A stretch of 13,218 nucleotides of DNA. It comes from an uncultured Eubacteriales bacterium. GTDB taxonomy: Bacteria; Bacillota; Clostridia; HGM11514. The stretch covers positions 1-13,218 of the forward strand of contig CABUMF010000051.1 in assembly GCA_902492655.1 (NCBI GenBank), written 5' to 3'. Both the position numbers and the translations under genes were made by a program. This document shows, in pieces, positions 7,339 to 13,208 of the stretch. How positions within the stretch are numbered: the stretch's first letter is position 1; the number at the start of each line of letters is the position of its first letter. The notes beneath the pieces were generated by a model. The model had not been told where the DNA came from. It worked only from the letters and a program-made list of their open reading frames with translations, and searched no databases.

Positions 7339-8001
7339 TTATTTTCCTCCTTCCGACTTACGCGCCTTTTTGTTATCCGGAAGAACTTCACCCTTGTAAA
7401 TCCAAACCTTTACGCCTATTTTGCCGTAGGTTGTATCAGCTTCCCAGAAACCGTAATCAATATCAGCTCTGAGAGTCTGCAGCGGAATAGTTCCTTCATG
7501 ATAATGCTCGGAGCGTGCGATTTCGGCACCGCCGAGTCTGCCGGATACTGTTGTTTTGATACCCTTTGCATTAAGTCTCATAGTTCTCTGCATTGCCTGC
7601 TTCATAGCTCTTCTGAAAGAAATACGCTTTTCAAGCTGAGCTGCGATGTTTTCGGCAACGAGCTGAGCACTCAAATCGGGTTGCTTAACTTCAACAACAT
7701 TAATAACAACATCTTTTTTAATAAGCTTTGTAACAGCTGCTTTAACTTTTTCTATTTCAGCGCCCTTTGTTCCGATAATAATACCGGGCTTTGCAGCGTG
7801 AATATTGATTCTTACCTTAGCCGCTCTTTCGATTTCGATACGGGCAACGCCTGCCTGAAAAAGCATCTTTTTAAGCATTTTTCTGATCTTGTAATCCTCA
7901 ACAAGATTGTTGCCGTACTCGCTCTTGGGAGCATACCATTTGGAATCCCAGTCAGCTATAACGCCGACACGAAGACCATGCGGATTGACTTTCTGGCCCA
8001 T
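7339..8001 (-). CDS. rpsC: 30S ribosomal protein S3
   Basis: S3 forms part of the mRNA entry channel of the 30S head. The 220 residues begin MGQKVNPHGLRVGVIADWDS. The N-terminal KH domain has its G-x-x-G loop at 77-80 (PGIIIGTKGAEIEKVK). The C-terminal domain contains MRLNAKGIKTTVSGRLGGAE and HYHEGTIPLQTLRADIDYGF. The ATG start has GGAGG about 7 nt upstream and lies 16 nt after the rplV stop. The stop abuts the rplP start and the final codons hold its ribosome binding site. Confidence 0.97.
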   Translation of the reverse strand: MGQKVNPHGLRVGVIADWDSKWYAPKSEYGNNLVEDYKIRKMLKKMLFQAGVARIEIERAAKVRINIHAAKPGIIIGTKGAEIEKVKAAVTKLIKKDVVINVVEVKQPDLSAQLVAENIAAQLEKRISFRRAMKQAMQRTMRLNAKGIKTTVSGRLGGAEIARSEHYHEGTIPLQTLRADIDYGFWEADTTYGKIGVKVWIYKGEVLPDNKKARKSEGGK

Positions 8002-8017
8002 GTTTAAGCCTCCTTCT

Positions 8018-8353
8018 TTATTCTTTTTCCTTTAACACCAGTGTGATATGACTTGTTCTTTTTCTGATACGAAAAGCTCTTCCCTTTGCTCCCGGTCTAA
8101 CTCTCTTGAGTGTAGGACCTGCATTTGCAAAGCACTCTGCAACGTAAAGCTTGTCAACATCCATATTGTGGTTGTTGCTTGCGTTTGCGATTGCGGAATT
8201 AAGGAGCTTTATGAGCAGCTCACTTGCTGCCTTAGGTGTATTTTTCAGAATACCCATTGCTGTTCCAACAGGCTTGTTTCTGATTAAATCAAGAACGATT
8301 TTAACTTTTCTTGAAGAAATACGAGCGTAGCTCAGTGTTGCTTTTGCCTCCAT
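8018..8353 (-). CDS. rplV: 50S ribosomal protein L22
   Basis: L22 lines the peptide exit tunnel; in other bacteria changes in its extended loop give macrolide resistance or alter nascent-chain stalling. The 111 residues begin MEAKATLSYARISSRKVKIV, then AASELLIKLLNSAIANASNN. The loop and flanking strand read GPTLKRVRPGAKGRAFRIRK, with no visible insertion or deletion. The ATG start has GGAGG about 8 nt upstream. The gap to rpsS is 42 nt. Confidence 0.97.
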   Translation of the reverse strand: MEAKATLSYARISSRKVKIVLDLIRNKPVGTAMGILKNTPKAASELLIKLLNSAIANASNNHNMDVDKLYVAECFANAGPTLKRVRPGAKGRAFRIRKRTSHITLVLKEKE

Positions 8354-8395
8354 TAGAAGCTGCCTCCTTTCACCAAATCATCTTTGGCATACGAA

Positions 8396-8668
8396 TTATT
8401 TGCTTGTTTTAGCACCTGCGTGACCCTTATATGTTCTTGTGGGAACAAATTCTCCGAGTCTGTGTCCTACCATATCCTCTGTAAGATATACCGGAACGTG
8501 CTTTCTTCCGTCATGAACTGCGATTGTGTGACCAACCATTTCAGGGAAAATCGTGCTTGCTCTTTTCCATGTTTTGAGAACTCTCTTTTCGCCTGCTTCG
8601 TTCATTTCAACTATTCTTTTTAACAAACGTTCATCAACGTAAGGTCCTTTTTTAATTGATCTGCTCAT
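8396..8668 (-). CDS. rpsS: 30S ribosomal protein S19
   Basis: S19 sits in the 30S head with S13 and contacts A-site tRNA and inter-subunit bridges. The 90 residues are strongly conserved: MSRSIKKGPYVDERLLKRIV at the start, then TIFPEMVGHTIAVHDGRKHV and GHRLGEFVPTRTYKGH near the end. The ATG start has AAGGAGG about 6 nt upstream and is 35 nt after the rplB stop. Confidence 0.97.
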   Translation of the reverse strand: MSRSIKKGPYVDERLLKRIVEMNEAGEKRVLKTWKRASTIFPEMVGHTIAVHDGRKHVPVYLTEDMVGHRLGEFVPTRTYKGHAGAKTSK

Positions 8669-8703
8669 GTTATGCCTCCTTCCTCAGGATTAACAAAAAT
8701 TTA

Positions 8704-9537
8704 TTATTTACCGTTTCTTCTCTTAACGATGAATTTGTCGTTAATGTTCTTTTTCTTTCTGGTCTTGTAACCGAGAGCAGGCTTACCCCAAGGTGTAACA
8801 GGGCTCGGTCTGCCGATAGGTGACTTACCTTCACCACCGCCGTGGGGATGGTCATTCGGGTTCATAACAACGCCTCGAACGGTAGGTCTCCAGCCCATGT
8901 GGCGTTTTCTTCCGGCTTTACCGATTGAAATGTTTTCATGATCGAGATTGCCAACCTGACCGATTGTTGCACGGCAGTTGATTCTGATCTTTCTAACTTC
9001 ACCGGAAGGAAGTCTTACCTGAGCATAGTCGCCTTCCTTAGCCATAAGCTGTGCAGCGTTTCCTGCGGCACGAACGAGCTGAGCGCCTCTTTTGGGAGCA
9101 AGCTCAATATTGTGAATAAGTGTACCAACGGGAATCTGGCTGAGCTCAAGTGTGTTACCGGGCTTTATGTCTGCGCCTGCGCCGGAAACAACCGTATCTC
9201 CAACCTTAAGACCGTTAGGAGCGATAATATAGCTCTTTACACCGTCTTCATACTGAATAAGAGCGATGTTTGCGCTTCTGTTAGGATCGTACTCGATAGT
9301 CATAACGGAAGCCGGAATACCGTCTTTCAGTCTTTTGAAATCAATTATTCTGTATTTTTTCTTGGCACCGCCGCCTCTGTGGCGAACGGTAATTCTACCG
9401 TATGAGTTCCTGCCGGCATGTTTTTTAAGAGCCTTAACGAGGGATTTTTCAGGCTTTGAAGCCGTGATTTCCTCGAAGGTCGAAACCGTCATAGTTCTTC
9501 TTGCCGGGGAGGTAGGATTGTATTTCTTAATTGCCAT
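8704..9537 (-). CDS. rplB: 50S ribosomal protein L2
   Basis: L2 is the largest and one of the most conserved 50S proteins, needed for subunit joining and for a functional peptidyl transferase centre. The 277 residues begin MAIKKYNPTSPARRTMTVST. They include the basic segment GRITVRHRGGGAKKKYRIID, the central OB/SH3-like domains, and the catalytic-centre-proximal MNPNDHPHGGGEGKSPIG (225-242) with H230 and H232. The C-terminus is the usual basic tail (KKKNINDKFIVKRRNGK). The ATG start has GAGGAG about 8 nt upstream. The gaps on both sides are 35 nt. Confidence 0.98.
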   Translation of the reverse strand: MAIKKYNPTSPARRTMTVSTFEEITASKPEKSLVKALKKHAGRNSYGRITVRHRGGGAKKKYRIIDFKRLKDGIPASVMTIEYDPNRSANIALIQYEDGVKSYIIAPNGLKVGDTVVSGAGADIKPGNTLELSQIPVGTLIHNIELAPKRGAQLVRAAGNAAQLMAKEGDYAQVRLPSGEVRKIRINCRATIGQVGNLDHENISIGKAGRKRHMGWRPTVRGVVMNPNDHPHGGGEGKSPIGRPSPVTPWGKPALGYKTRKKKNINDKFIVKRRNGK

Positions 9538-9572
9538 CCTTAATTCTCCTCACTTTCTTCAATCTGTGGGTA

Positions 9573-9869
9573 TTAGTTGATACCCTCAAAGAATTCTATT
9601 GTCTTGCTGTCTTCAGTCAGCTTAACTATTGCCTTTTTCCAATCGGGTCTTTTACCAACGTGAACACCCATTCTCTTTTTCTTGCCGAGAACTCTCATGG
9701 TCGTTACGCTTTCAACGATTGTACCCGGGAAAATCTTTTCAACTGCCTGCTTGATTTCGATCTTATTGGCAGTGAGTGCAACTTCAAATGTATATTTCCT
9801 GTCCTGCATATTGTTCATGCTCGACTCGGAAACAATAGGTCTTTTAATAACGTCATATACACTTTTCAT
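9573..9869 (-). CDS. rplW: 50S ribosomal protein L23
   Basis: L23 lies at the exit of the peptide tunnel and is a docking site for trigger factor and the signal recognition particle. The 98 residues include KSVYDVIKRPIVSESSMNNM, YTFEVALTANKIEIKQAVEK (26-45) and a basic loop RVLGKKKRMGVHVGKRPDWK (59-78) that reaches into 23S rRNA. The ATG overlaps the last A of the rplD stop (TAATG). GAGGAGG lies about 10 nt upstream inside rplD, so translation is probably coupled to rplD. Confidence 0.96.
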   Translation of the reverse strand: MKSVYDVIKRPIVSESSMNNMQDRKYTFEVALTANKIEIKQAVEKIFPGTIVESVTTMRVLGKKKRMGVHVGKRPDWKKAIVKLTEDSKTIEFFEGIN

Positions 9870-10489
9870 TATGCATATACCTCCTCGATTTTTCCGAGAG
9901 CGTCCTTAGCTATAACAAGCTTACCGCTGTTGAGCACCTCGTAAGTATTAAGGTTAGTAGCATAAGTTGTGTTAACTTTCTCGATATTTCTTGCTGAAAG
10001 CACAACATTTGCATCACTTTCGGGTGTTACGATAAGAGCCTTGCCTTCAACATTGAGAGCTTTAAGCATATTTGCAACCTGCTTTGTCTTGATTTCATCA
10101 AACTTGATTTCATCAACAACAATGATTTCCTCGGCTGCAGCCTTTGAGCTGAGTGCTGACTTCAATGCCAGACGCTTCATTTTCTTATTAAGTGAATATC
10201 TGTAACTTCTGGGCTTCGGTCCGAGTGCAACTCCGCCGCCTGTCCACTGAGGTGAACGAATGCTGCCCTGTCTTGCACGGCCTGTTCCCTTCTGTCTCCA
10301 CGGCTTAATACCGCCGCCGCTTACTTCAGTTCTTGTTTTGGTGCTTTGAGTACCCTGTCTCTGATTGGCCAGATAGTTCTTAACAACTTCATGCATAACG
10401 CAAGCGTTAACTTCCTGACCGAATATAGCGTCGCTTAATTCAACGTCGCCGATTTTATCACCGCTTATATTATATAAAGCTACCTGCAT
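9869..10489 (-). CDS. rplD: 50S ribosomal protein L4
   Basis: L4 reaches the peptide tunnel constriction through a long internal loop. In E. coli it also represses its own operon by binding the S10 leader. The 206 residues begin MQVALYNISGDKIGDVELSD. The loop region has KPWRQKGTGRARQGSIRSPQ (62-81) and TGGGVALGPKPRSY. A C-terminal globular domain follows. I chose the ATG at 10489-10487, 9 nt from GGAGG. A longer in-frame ATG at 10510 would place the ribosome binding site inside the gene and add seven residues foreign to the family. Confidence 0.96.
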   Translation of the reverse strand: MQVALYNISGDKIGDVELSDAIFGQEVNACVMHEVVKNYLANQRQGTQSTKTRTEVSGGGIKPWRQKGTGRARQGSIRSPQWTGGGVALGPKPRSYRYSLNKKMKRLALKSALSSKAAAEEIIVVDEIKFDEIKTKQVANMLKALNVEGKALIVTPESDANVVLSARNIEKVNTTYATNLNTYEVLNSGKLVIAKDALGKIEEVYA

Positions 10490-10521
10490 GTGGAATATCC
10501 TCCTTTCCAAACCGTATGCGA

Positions 10522-11166
10522 TTATTTACCGCACTTAACAGTATTCTTTATTGTAACAATACCGCCCTTGGGGCCCGGAACTGCGCCCTTAACCAGTATC
10601 AGATTCTTTTCTTCATCGACCTTTACAACATCAAGATTCTGAACGGTAACCTTTTCTACACCGAAGTGACCCGGGAGCTTCTTACCCTTCATAACCTTAC
10701 CGGGGTACGAGCAGGCGCCCATTGAACCAACGCCTCTGTGATAACCGGAACCGTGAGCCATAGGACCTCTGTGAGTTCCCCATCTCTTAACTGTGCCGGC
10801 AAAGCCGTGACCCTTTGAAATACCGGAAACGTCAACCTTTTCGCCTTCTGCAAAAACAGAAGCCTTGATTTCGTCTCCCACATTCATTTCGCTTGCATTG
10901 TCAAGTCTGAATTCGCGAAGGAATTTCTTGAAGGCTACGCCGCTCTTCTCAAAATGGCCCTTAGCGGGTTTGATGAGCTTCTTTGCTTCATTTTCCTTGA
11001 AATCGCCGAAGCCTACCTGAACTGCCGAATAGCCGTCCTTTTCAACTTCCTTCTTCTGAACTACTGTGCACGGACCTGCTTCAATTACCGTTACGGGAAC
11101 AAGTACACCGTCGGCATTGAAAAGCTGTGTCATTCCGAGCTTTTTTCCGATAATTGCTTTCTGCAT
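10522..11166 (-). CDS. rplC: 50S ribosomal protein L3
   Basis: L3 is an assembly-initiator protein whose central extension comes close to the peptidyl transferase centre. The 214 residues begin MQKAIIGKKLGMTQLFNADG. They include the extension GISKGHGFAGTVKRWGTHRG (115-134), GSGYHRGVGSMGACSYPGKV (139-158) and KGKKLPGHFG. The C-terminal part ends GAVPGPKGGIVTIKNTVKCGK. The ATG start has AGGAGG about 10 nt upstream. The 69-nt gap to rpsJ is the longest spacer in the ribosomal protein run. Confidence 0.97.
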   Translation of the reverse strand: MQKAIIGKKLGMTQLFNADGVLVPVTVIEAGPCTVVQKKEVEKDGYSAVQVGFGDFKENEAKKLIKPAKGHFEKSGVAFKKFLREFRLDNASEMNVGDEIKASVFAEGEKVDVSGISKGHGFAGTVKRWGTHRGPMAHGSGYHRGVGSMGACSYPGKVMKGKKLPGHFGVEKVTVQNLDVVKVDEEKNLILVKGAVPGPKGGIVTIKNTVKCGK

Positions 11167-11235
11167 TACTATTTACCTCCTATATGGTTATTGGTTGACC
11201 GATTCGGCCAACATGACCTGCCGCCATAACGGCTA
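11167..11235 (-). other. rpsJ-rplC spacer with possible hairpin
   Basis: This 69-nt spacer begins just after the rpsJ TAA with an in-frame second stop (TAG) and ends with the rplC ribosome binding site AGGAGG. In between, on the transcript, TTGGCC and GGTCAA can pair (one G-U) around a GAATC loop, with weaker flanking GGT/ACC pairing. No T-run follows, so it does not look like a terminator. It may modulate rplC translation or serve as an RNA-processing site; this is inference. Confidence 0.4.
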
Positions 11236-11550
11236 TTACAGCTTGATTTCGATATCAACGCCTGCAGGTAAGTCAAACTTTGATAATTCGTCAACAGTCT
11301 TAGCTGTCGGCAAAAGGATGTCGATTAAGCGTTTGTGAGTTCTGAGCTCAAACTGCTCACGGCTATCCTTATACTTGTGAACCGCACGAAGGATTGTAAC
11401 CACTTCTTTACGAGTGGGAAGCGGGATAGGTCCCGAAACCTTTGCACCGGTTCTCTTTGCTGTTTCTACGATCCTTTCTGCTGTCTGGTCGAGAAGCATA
11501 TGGTCGTAACCCTTAAGTCTGATTCTCATCTTGTCTTTTACAGCTGCCAT
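11236..11550 (-). CDS. rpsJ: 30S ribosomal protein S10 (NusE)
   Basis: S10 is part of the 30S head. Off the ribosome it acts as NusE, the partner of NusB in antitermination, and links RNA polymerase to the ribosome via NusG. The 104 residues begin MAAVKDKMRIRLKGYDHMLL, have GPIPLPTRKEVVTILRAVHK (40-59) and THKRLIDI (71-78), and end LPAGVDIEIKL. I chose the ATG at 11550-11548, with AGGAGG about 10 nt upstream. An in-frame ATG at 11637 would read through leader hairpins and add 29 unrelated residues. This is the first gene of the operon, preceded by a long leader. Confidence 0.97.
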   Translation of the reverse strand: MAAVKDKMRIRLKGYDHMLLDQTAERIVETAKRTGAKVSGPIPLPTRKEVVTILRAVHKYKDSREQFELRTHKRLIDILLPTAKTVDELSKFDLPAGVDIEIKL

Positions 11551-11919
11551 AAAATGCTCGCCTCCTATTCTATTGTTTGTTGTTTTTGTTCGTACGCACA
11601 ACAGAGGAAGTTCTGTACACACATCCGGGTGTGTCACCCTTTTTCATAATTAAACCCACTTCTGAAGTGGGCATTTTAGCAAACAGATACATATTTTGTC
11701 TTACCGATGGACTTATGAAGCACCTTGCGCGGCTGCGCAAACCTCACAGTTTCCCCGAAACTGACAATCCCAAAGGGAGCATATGTTCGCACATAGCTTA
11801 TGAAAAGCCGTGTACAGTGATTTCTGTCGCCCGATTTTTAAAACCGGACATTCTCCACGGAAAAACCAACCGTTTTGTGGGTTGCAACCTCCCGTTTCAT
11901 CGTATGCCATACATCACAA
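11551..11919 (-). promoter_or_regulatory. Long structured 5' leader of the S10 operon
   Basis: Between the predicted transcription start near 11919 and the rpsJ ATG lie about 370 nt with no convincing coding frame. On the transcript I see these hairpins, in order: AGC-TATGT/ACATA-GCT with a GCGA tetraloop and one bulged base (11798-11778); TCCC/GGGA (11778-11768); CAGTTTC/GAAACTG with a 3-nt loop (11763-11747); TTGCGC/GCGCAA with a 4-nt loop (11740-11725); CCCACTT/AAGTGGG with a 3-nt loop (11671-11655); ACACAC/GTGTGT (11634-11617); and ACAGA/TCTGT (11616-11601). The perfect stems argue for a structured RNA that controls operon expression. The well-known L4-binding S10 leader is described from Gammaproteobacteria and I cannot match it here. 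Confidence 0.65.
11655..11671 (-). terminator. Possible leader attenuator hairpin
   Basis: A perfect 7-bp stem, CCCACTT and AAGTGGG around a CAG loop, is followed on the transcript by TTTAATTATG and preceded by TAAAATG. The stem is terminator-like but the following T-run is broken by adenines, so it would be a weak terminator. Its place about 105 nt before rpsJ, inside the leader, suits an attenuator or an RNA-protein binding element. It could equally be a structural stem with no termination role. Confidence 0.35.
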
Positions 11920-11925
11920 TTCGAT

Positions 11926-11954
11926 ATTATACTATAATTCAAACGAAAAATCAA
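11926..11954 (-). promoter_or_regulatory. Sigma-A-type promoter of the S10 operon
   Basis: On the minus strand TTGATT (11954-11949) and TATAAT (11931-11926) are separated by exactly 17 bp. The -10 is the perfect consensus and the -35 matches in four of six positions. Transcription would start near 11919, giving a leader of about 370 nt. The site lies between the terminator that follows the bofA-like gene and rpsJ, where the main promoter of the cluster is expected. Confidence 0.85.
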
Positions 11955-11994
11955 GCATTATTTTTAAATTTTTTCGTATTTTTTAATTTTTGGC
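11955..11994 (-). promoter_or_regulatory. A-tract upstream element of the S10 promoter
   Basis: Directly upstream of the S10 -35 box the minus strand carries four runs of five to six adenines separated by short TT, TACG and TTT stretches, starting roughly every 7 to 10 bases. This matches the A/T-rich UP-element type bound by the RNA polymerase alpha C-terminal domain, and near-helical spacing could also bend the DNA. A strong promoter is expected for ribosomal protein genes. Base composition supports this; function is inference. Confidence 0.55.
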
Positions 11995-12013
11995 ATTTTG
12001 CATTATAAAAACC

Positions 12014-12059
12014 AAAAAACAGGCTGTTTTGAAGTCAATTTAAACAACAAAGCAACCTG
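12014..12059 (-). terminator. Rho-independent terminator after the bofA-like gene
   Basis: On the minus strand CAGGTTG-C-TTTG can pair with CAAA-A-CAGCCTG: 11 pairs with one C-A mismatch and one G-T pair, around a loop of about 16 nt. A run of six T and then GGTTTTT follow immediately. It lies 30 nt after the stop of the bofA-like gene and about 60 nt before the S10 -35 box, so it separates the divIVA-like/bofA-like unit from the ribosomal operon. Confidence 0.75.
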
Positions 12060-12089
12060 CCGTAAAAAATCATTTCCTATTTATATATA

Positions 12090-12338
12090 TTAACAAATTA
12101 AGTTCTTTAATATATAAATCATCGCCGTTCCCGGGATTCCCAATACGCCCGATGTAAACACGGTAAAGGGATTAACCCCCACCGCAATATTCGGAAAAGC
12201 CGTATTGACGATGAATATTACCGCCGTACCGATTACAGTATTTACAAGAAAATATATAATCCCCCGCAGCGGCTTTACAATGCAGATAACCAAAATCGCA
12301 ATAATAACCGCAACCGCAATGACAGTGTATGAACTCAC
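12090..12338 (-). CDS. bofA: BofA-family membrane protein (pro-sigma-K processing inhibitor family)
   Basis: The 82-residue product is very hydrophobic, with membrane segments at about 5-21 and 26-48 and a third hydrophobic C-terminal stretch (58-78). The pattern VNTAF (44-48), then GVNPFTVFTSGVLGIPG (54-70), matches the BofA family. In B. subtilis BofA inhibits the intramembrane protease SpoIVFB and so delays pro-sigma-K cleavage during sporulation. N45, N56 and T59 appear to correspond to the Asn/Thr residues important for inhibition there. The start is GTG at 12338-12336, with a GGGGTGG sequence 4 nt upstream, a weaker site than its neighbours have. It follows the divIVA-like gene by 36 nt and is closed by a terminator. 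The family call is firm; the role in sigma-K control is inferred, because SpoIVFB and sigma-K are not visible here. Confidence 0.8.
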   Translation of the reverse strand: MSSYTVIAVAVIIAILVICIVKPLRGIIYFLVNTVIGTAVIFIVNTAFPNIAVGVNPFTVFTSGVLGIPGTAMIYILKNLIC

Positions 12339-12374
12339 AAAACCACCCCACTGCCAATATATGCAACCTATCGT

Positions 12375-12989
12375 TTATTTATTATCTACATATCTTGTAT
12401 AGAGATCCTGAAATACATTCTTCATGCGTTCGATTTCACCGCATATACCCATAAGCTCGCTCTTTTTGCTTATAATCTGTCTCTCGATTTCTTCCTTTTG
12501 AGCATTTGCGGCATTGATTGCATCCTCCTGAAATTTTTTTGCAATTCCGTCGGCTTTAATAAGAACATCCGCAATTACAGCCTTATCCCTTTCGGTCTGA
12601 CTCTTGGTTTTTTCAAGCTCGGCTCGCAAGCTTTCGACCTCATCCTCAAGTCTTGATTTATCGGGAATGAAATCGGTTTCAAGCTTTTTGGACAGTTCCG
12701 AAACCTTTCTTTCAAGCTCATCTTTGGTTAATTTCAGGCTGTCGTTTTCGCTTTTGAGCCTTGTAAGTTCCTCCTCCATGCCTTCAAATGCCGAAATTTT
12801 CGACATAAGCTCTGCGTTTTTTTTCTGCAAATCGTCCGCCATTGCCTTAAAATTTTCCGCTTCGGTTCTGCAAGCGGCAAGAGCCTCCTCGGATTTTGCG
12901 GACAAATCGCTTATATATTCTATAACTCCCTTTTTTTCAAAGCCTTTAAATGCCGTTTTGAATGTCGTTTTATTTTCAGCATTGTCCAT
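12375..12989 (-). CDS. DivIVA-like coiled-coil protein
   Basis: The 204-residue protein has a short N-terminal motif TFKTAFKGFEKKGVIEYISD (9-28), like the membrane-binding start of DivIVA-family proteins (aromatic-basic-Gly-aromatic, then EV-x-x-[FY]-[LI]). Two long charged coiled-coil stretches follow, about 30-105 and 112-200, separated by FIPDKS. No signal peptide or membrane segment is visible. DivIVA-type proteins bind curved membrane at poles and septa and recruit division, wall-growth or sporulation factors. The ATG at 12989 has GAGGTG about 7 nt upstream and a good promoter in front. It is followed 36 nt later by the bofA-like gene, suggesting a shared transcript. Glycine and aromatic residues in the motif fit DivIVA, but it is divergent; a generic coiled-coil protein remains possible. 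Confidence 0.65.
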   Translation of the reverse strand: MDNAENKTTFKTAFKGFEKKGVIEYISDLSAKSEEALAACRTEAENFKAMADDLQKKNAELMSKISAFEGMEEELTRLKSENDSLKLTKDELERKVSELSKKLETDFIPDKSRLEDEVESLRAELEKTKSQTERDKAVIADVLIKADGIAKKFQEDAINAANAQKEEIERQIISKKSELMGICGEIERMKNVFQDLYTRYVDNK

Positions 12990-13018
12990 AATAGCACCTC
13001 ATATTATATATTAGTATA

Positions 13019-13047
13019 ATTGTATCATTTAATTTGAAAAAAGTCAA
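13019..13047 (-). promoter_or_regulatory. Sigma-A-type promoter of the divIVA-like gene
   Basis: On the minus strand TTGACT (13047-13042) and TACAAT (13024-13019) are separated by exactly 17 bp, matching the consensus in five of six positions at each box. Transcription would start near 13012, leaving a short leader of about 22 nt that contains the GAGGTG ribosome binding site. A further TATAAT-like sequence lies downstream near 13001-13007 but lacks a paired -35. Confidence 0.8.
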
Positions 13048-13065
13048 TATTTTATCAAATTTTGT

Positions 13066-13094
13066 TTTACAAATCAGATTTATTGTGGTATAAT
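13066..13094 (+). promoter_or_regulatory. Plus-strand promoter with extended -10
   Basis: TTTACA (13066-13071) and TATAAT (13089-13094) are separated by exactly 17 bp, and TGG directly before the -10 gives the extended -10 form TGnTATAAT. It points away from the divIVA-like gene. No coding frame with a ribosome binding site starts within the following 120 bp, so it would drive either the structured segment at about 13101-13205 or a gene beyond the window. Confidence 0.7.
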
Positions 13095-13096
13095 AT

Positions 13097-13160
13097 ACAC
13101 AGAAATCCTTGCAAAGCAAGTCTTTGGGCGTTGCCCTTTCGTGCTTTGCACGAACTGTGT
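13097..13160 (+). ncRNA. Candidate structured RNA or palindromic repeat
   Basis: ACACAG (13097-13102) can pair with CTGTGT (13155-13160), closing a junction that holds three successive perfect hairpins. These are CTTGC-AAA-GCAAG (13108-13120), GGGC-GTT-GCCC (13126-13136) and TTCGTGC-TTT-GCACGAA (13138-13154). There is no coding frame with a ribosome binding site. It is not a tRNA: loops are 3 nt and no T-loop sequence is present. The plus-strand promoter just upstream would start transcription near 13101, slightly inside the closing stem, so a transcript from it might lack part of that stem. The element could also be a dispersed intergenic palindromic repeat. Strand is assigned from the promoter only. 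Confidence 0.4.
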
Positions 13161-13174
13161 TATTGACGGCTGCG

Positions 13175-13204
13175 TAAAAATGCCCTTGCAAGCAAGCATT
13201 TTTA
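13175..13204. terminator. Terminator-like inverted repeat, possibly bidirectional
   Basis: TAAAAATGC (13175-13183) and GCATTTTTA (13196-13204) form a perfect 9-bp inverted repeat. Inside it TTG/CAA adds three pairs around a CAAG loop with a CC bulge. A-runs on one side and T-runs on the other fit a Rho-independent terminator that could work in either direction. On the plus strand it would end the putative transcript from 13101 after about 105 nt; on the minus strand it would stop transcription coming from the right. The stem is poor in G+C, so strength is uncertain. Confidence 0.5.
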
Positions 13205-13208
13205 CTTA

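Noticed and set aside
7498..8007. 169-codon plus-strand frame opposite rpsC
   Set aside because: It is the antisense shadow of a certain S3 gene, with no ribosome binding site and a cysteine/asparagine-rich composition typical of reverse reading.
8938..9405. 155-codon plus-strand frame opposite rplB
   Set aside because: It is the antisense shadow of the L2 gene, without promoter or ribosome binding site.
10490..10510. Longer rplD start (ATG at 10510)
   Set aside because: It would place the GGAGG site inside the coding region and add MERRIFH, which is foreign to L4. The ATG at 10489 has correct spacing.
11551..11637. Longer rpsJ start (ATG at 11637)
   Set aside because: The extra 29 residues are translated from leader hairpins and no ribosome binding site precedes that ATG. 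The ATG at 11550 gives the normal S10 length.
11713..11910. 65-codon open frame (minus strand) in the S10 leader, as a leader peptide
   Set aside because: The ATG lies only about 9 nt from the predicted transcription start and has no ribosome binding site, and the translation is cysteine- and tryptophan-rich with no recognisable pattern. The hairpins explain the sequence better.
11551..11919. E. coli-type L4-responsive S10 leader
   Set aside because: I cannot match the hairpin order or recognition loop of that RNA, and it is described from Gammaproteobacteria. The region is kept as an unassigned structured leader.
11577..12008. 143-codon plus-strand frame across the S10 leader and promoter
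   Set aside because: It covers the promoter and leader of the opposite strand. No ribosome binding site or domain-like pattern is visible.
13097..13160. tRNA-like cloverleaf
   Set aside because: The segment folds as a closing stem with three hairpins, but loops are 3 nt, stem lengths are wrong, and there is no T-loop sequence or anticodon loop. It is not a tRNA.
12976..13191. 71-codon minus-strand open frame at the right end
   Set aside because: It runs through the terminator-like repeat, all the hairpins and both divergent promoters and overlaps the divIVA-like start. No ribosome binding site or familiar protein pattern is present.
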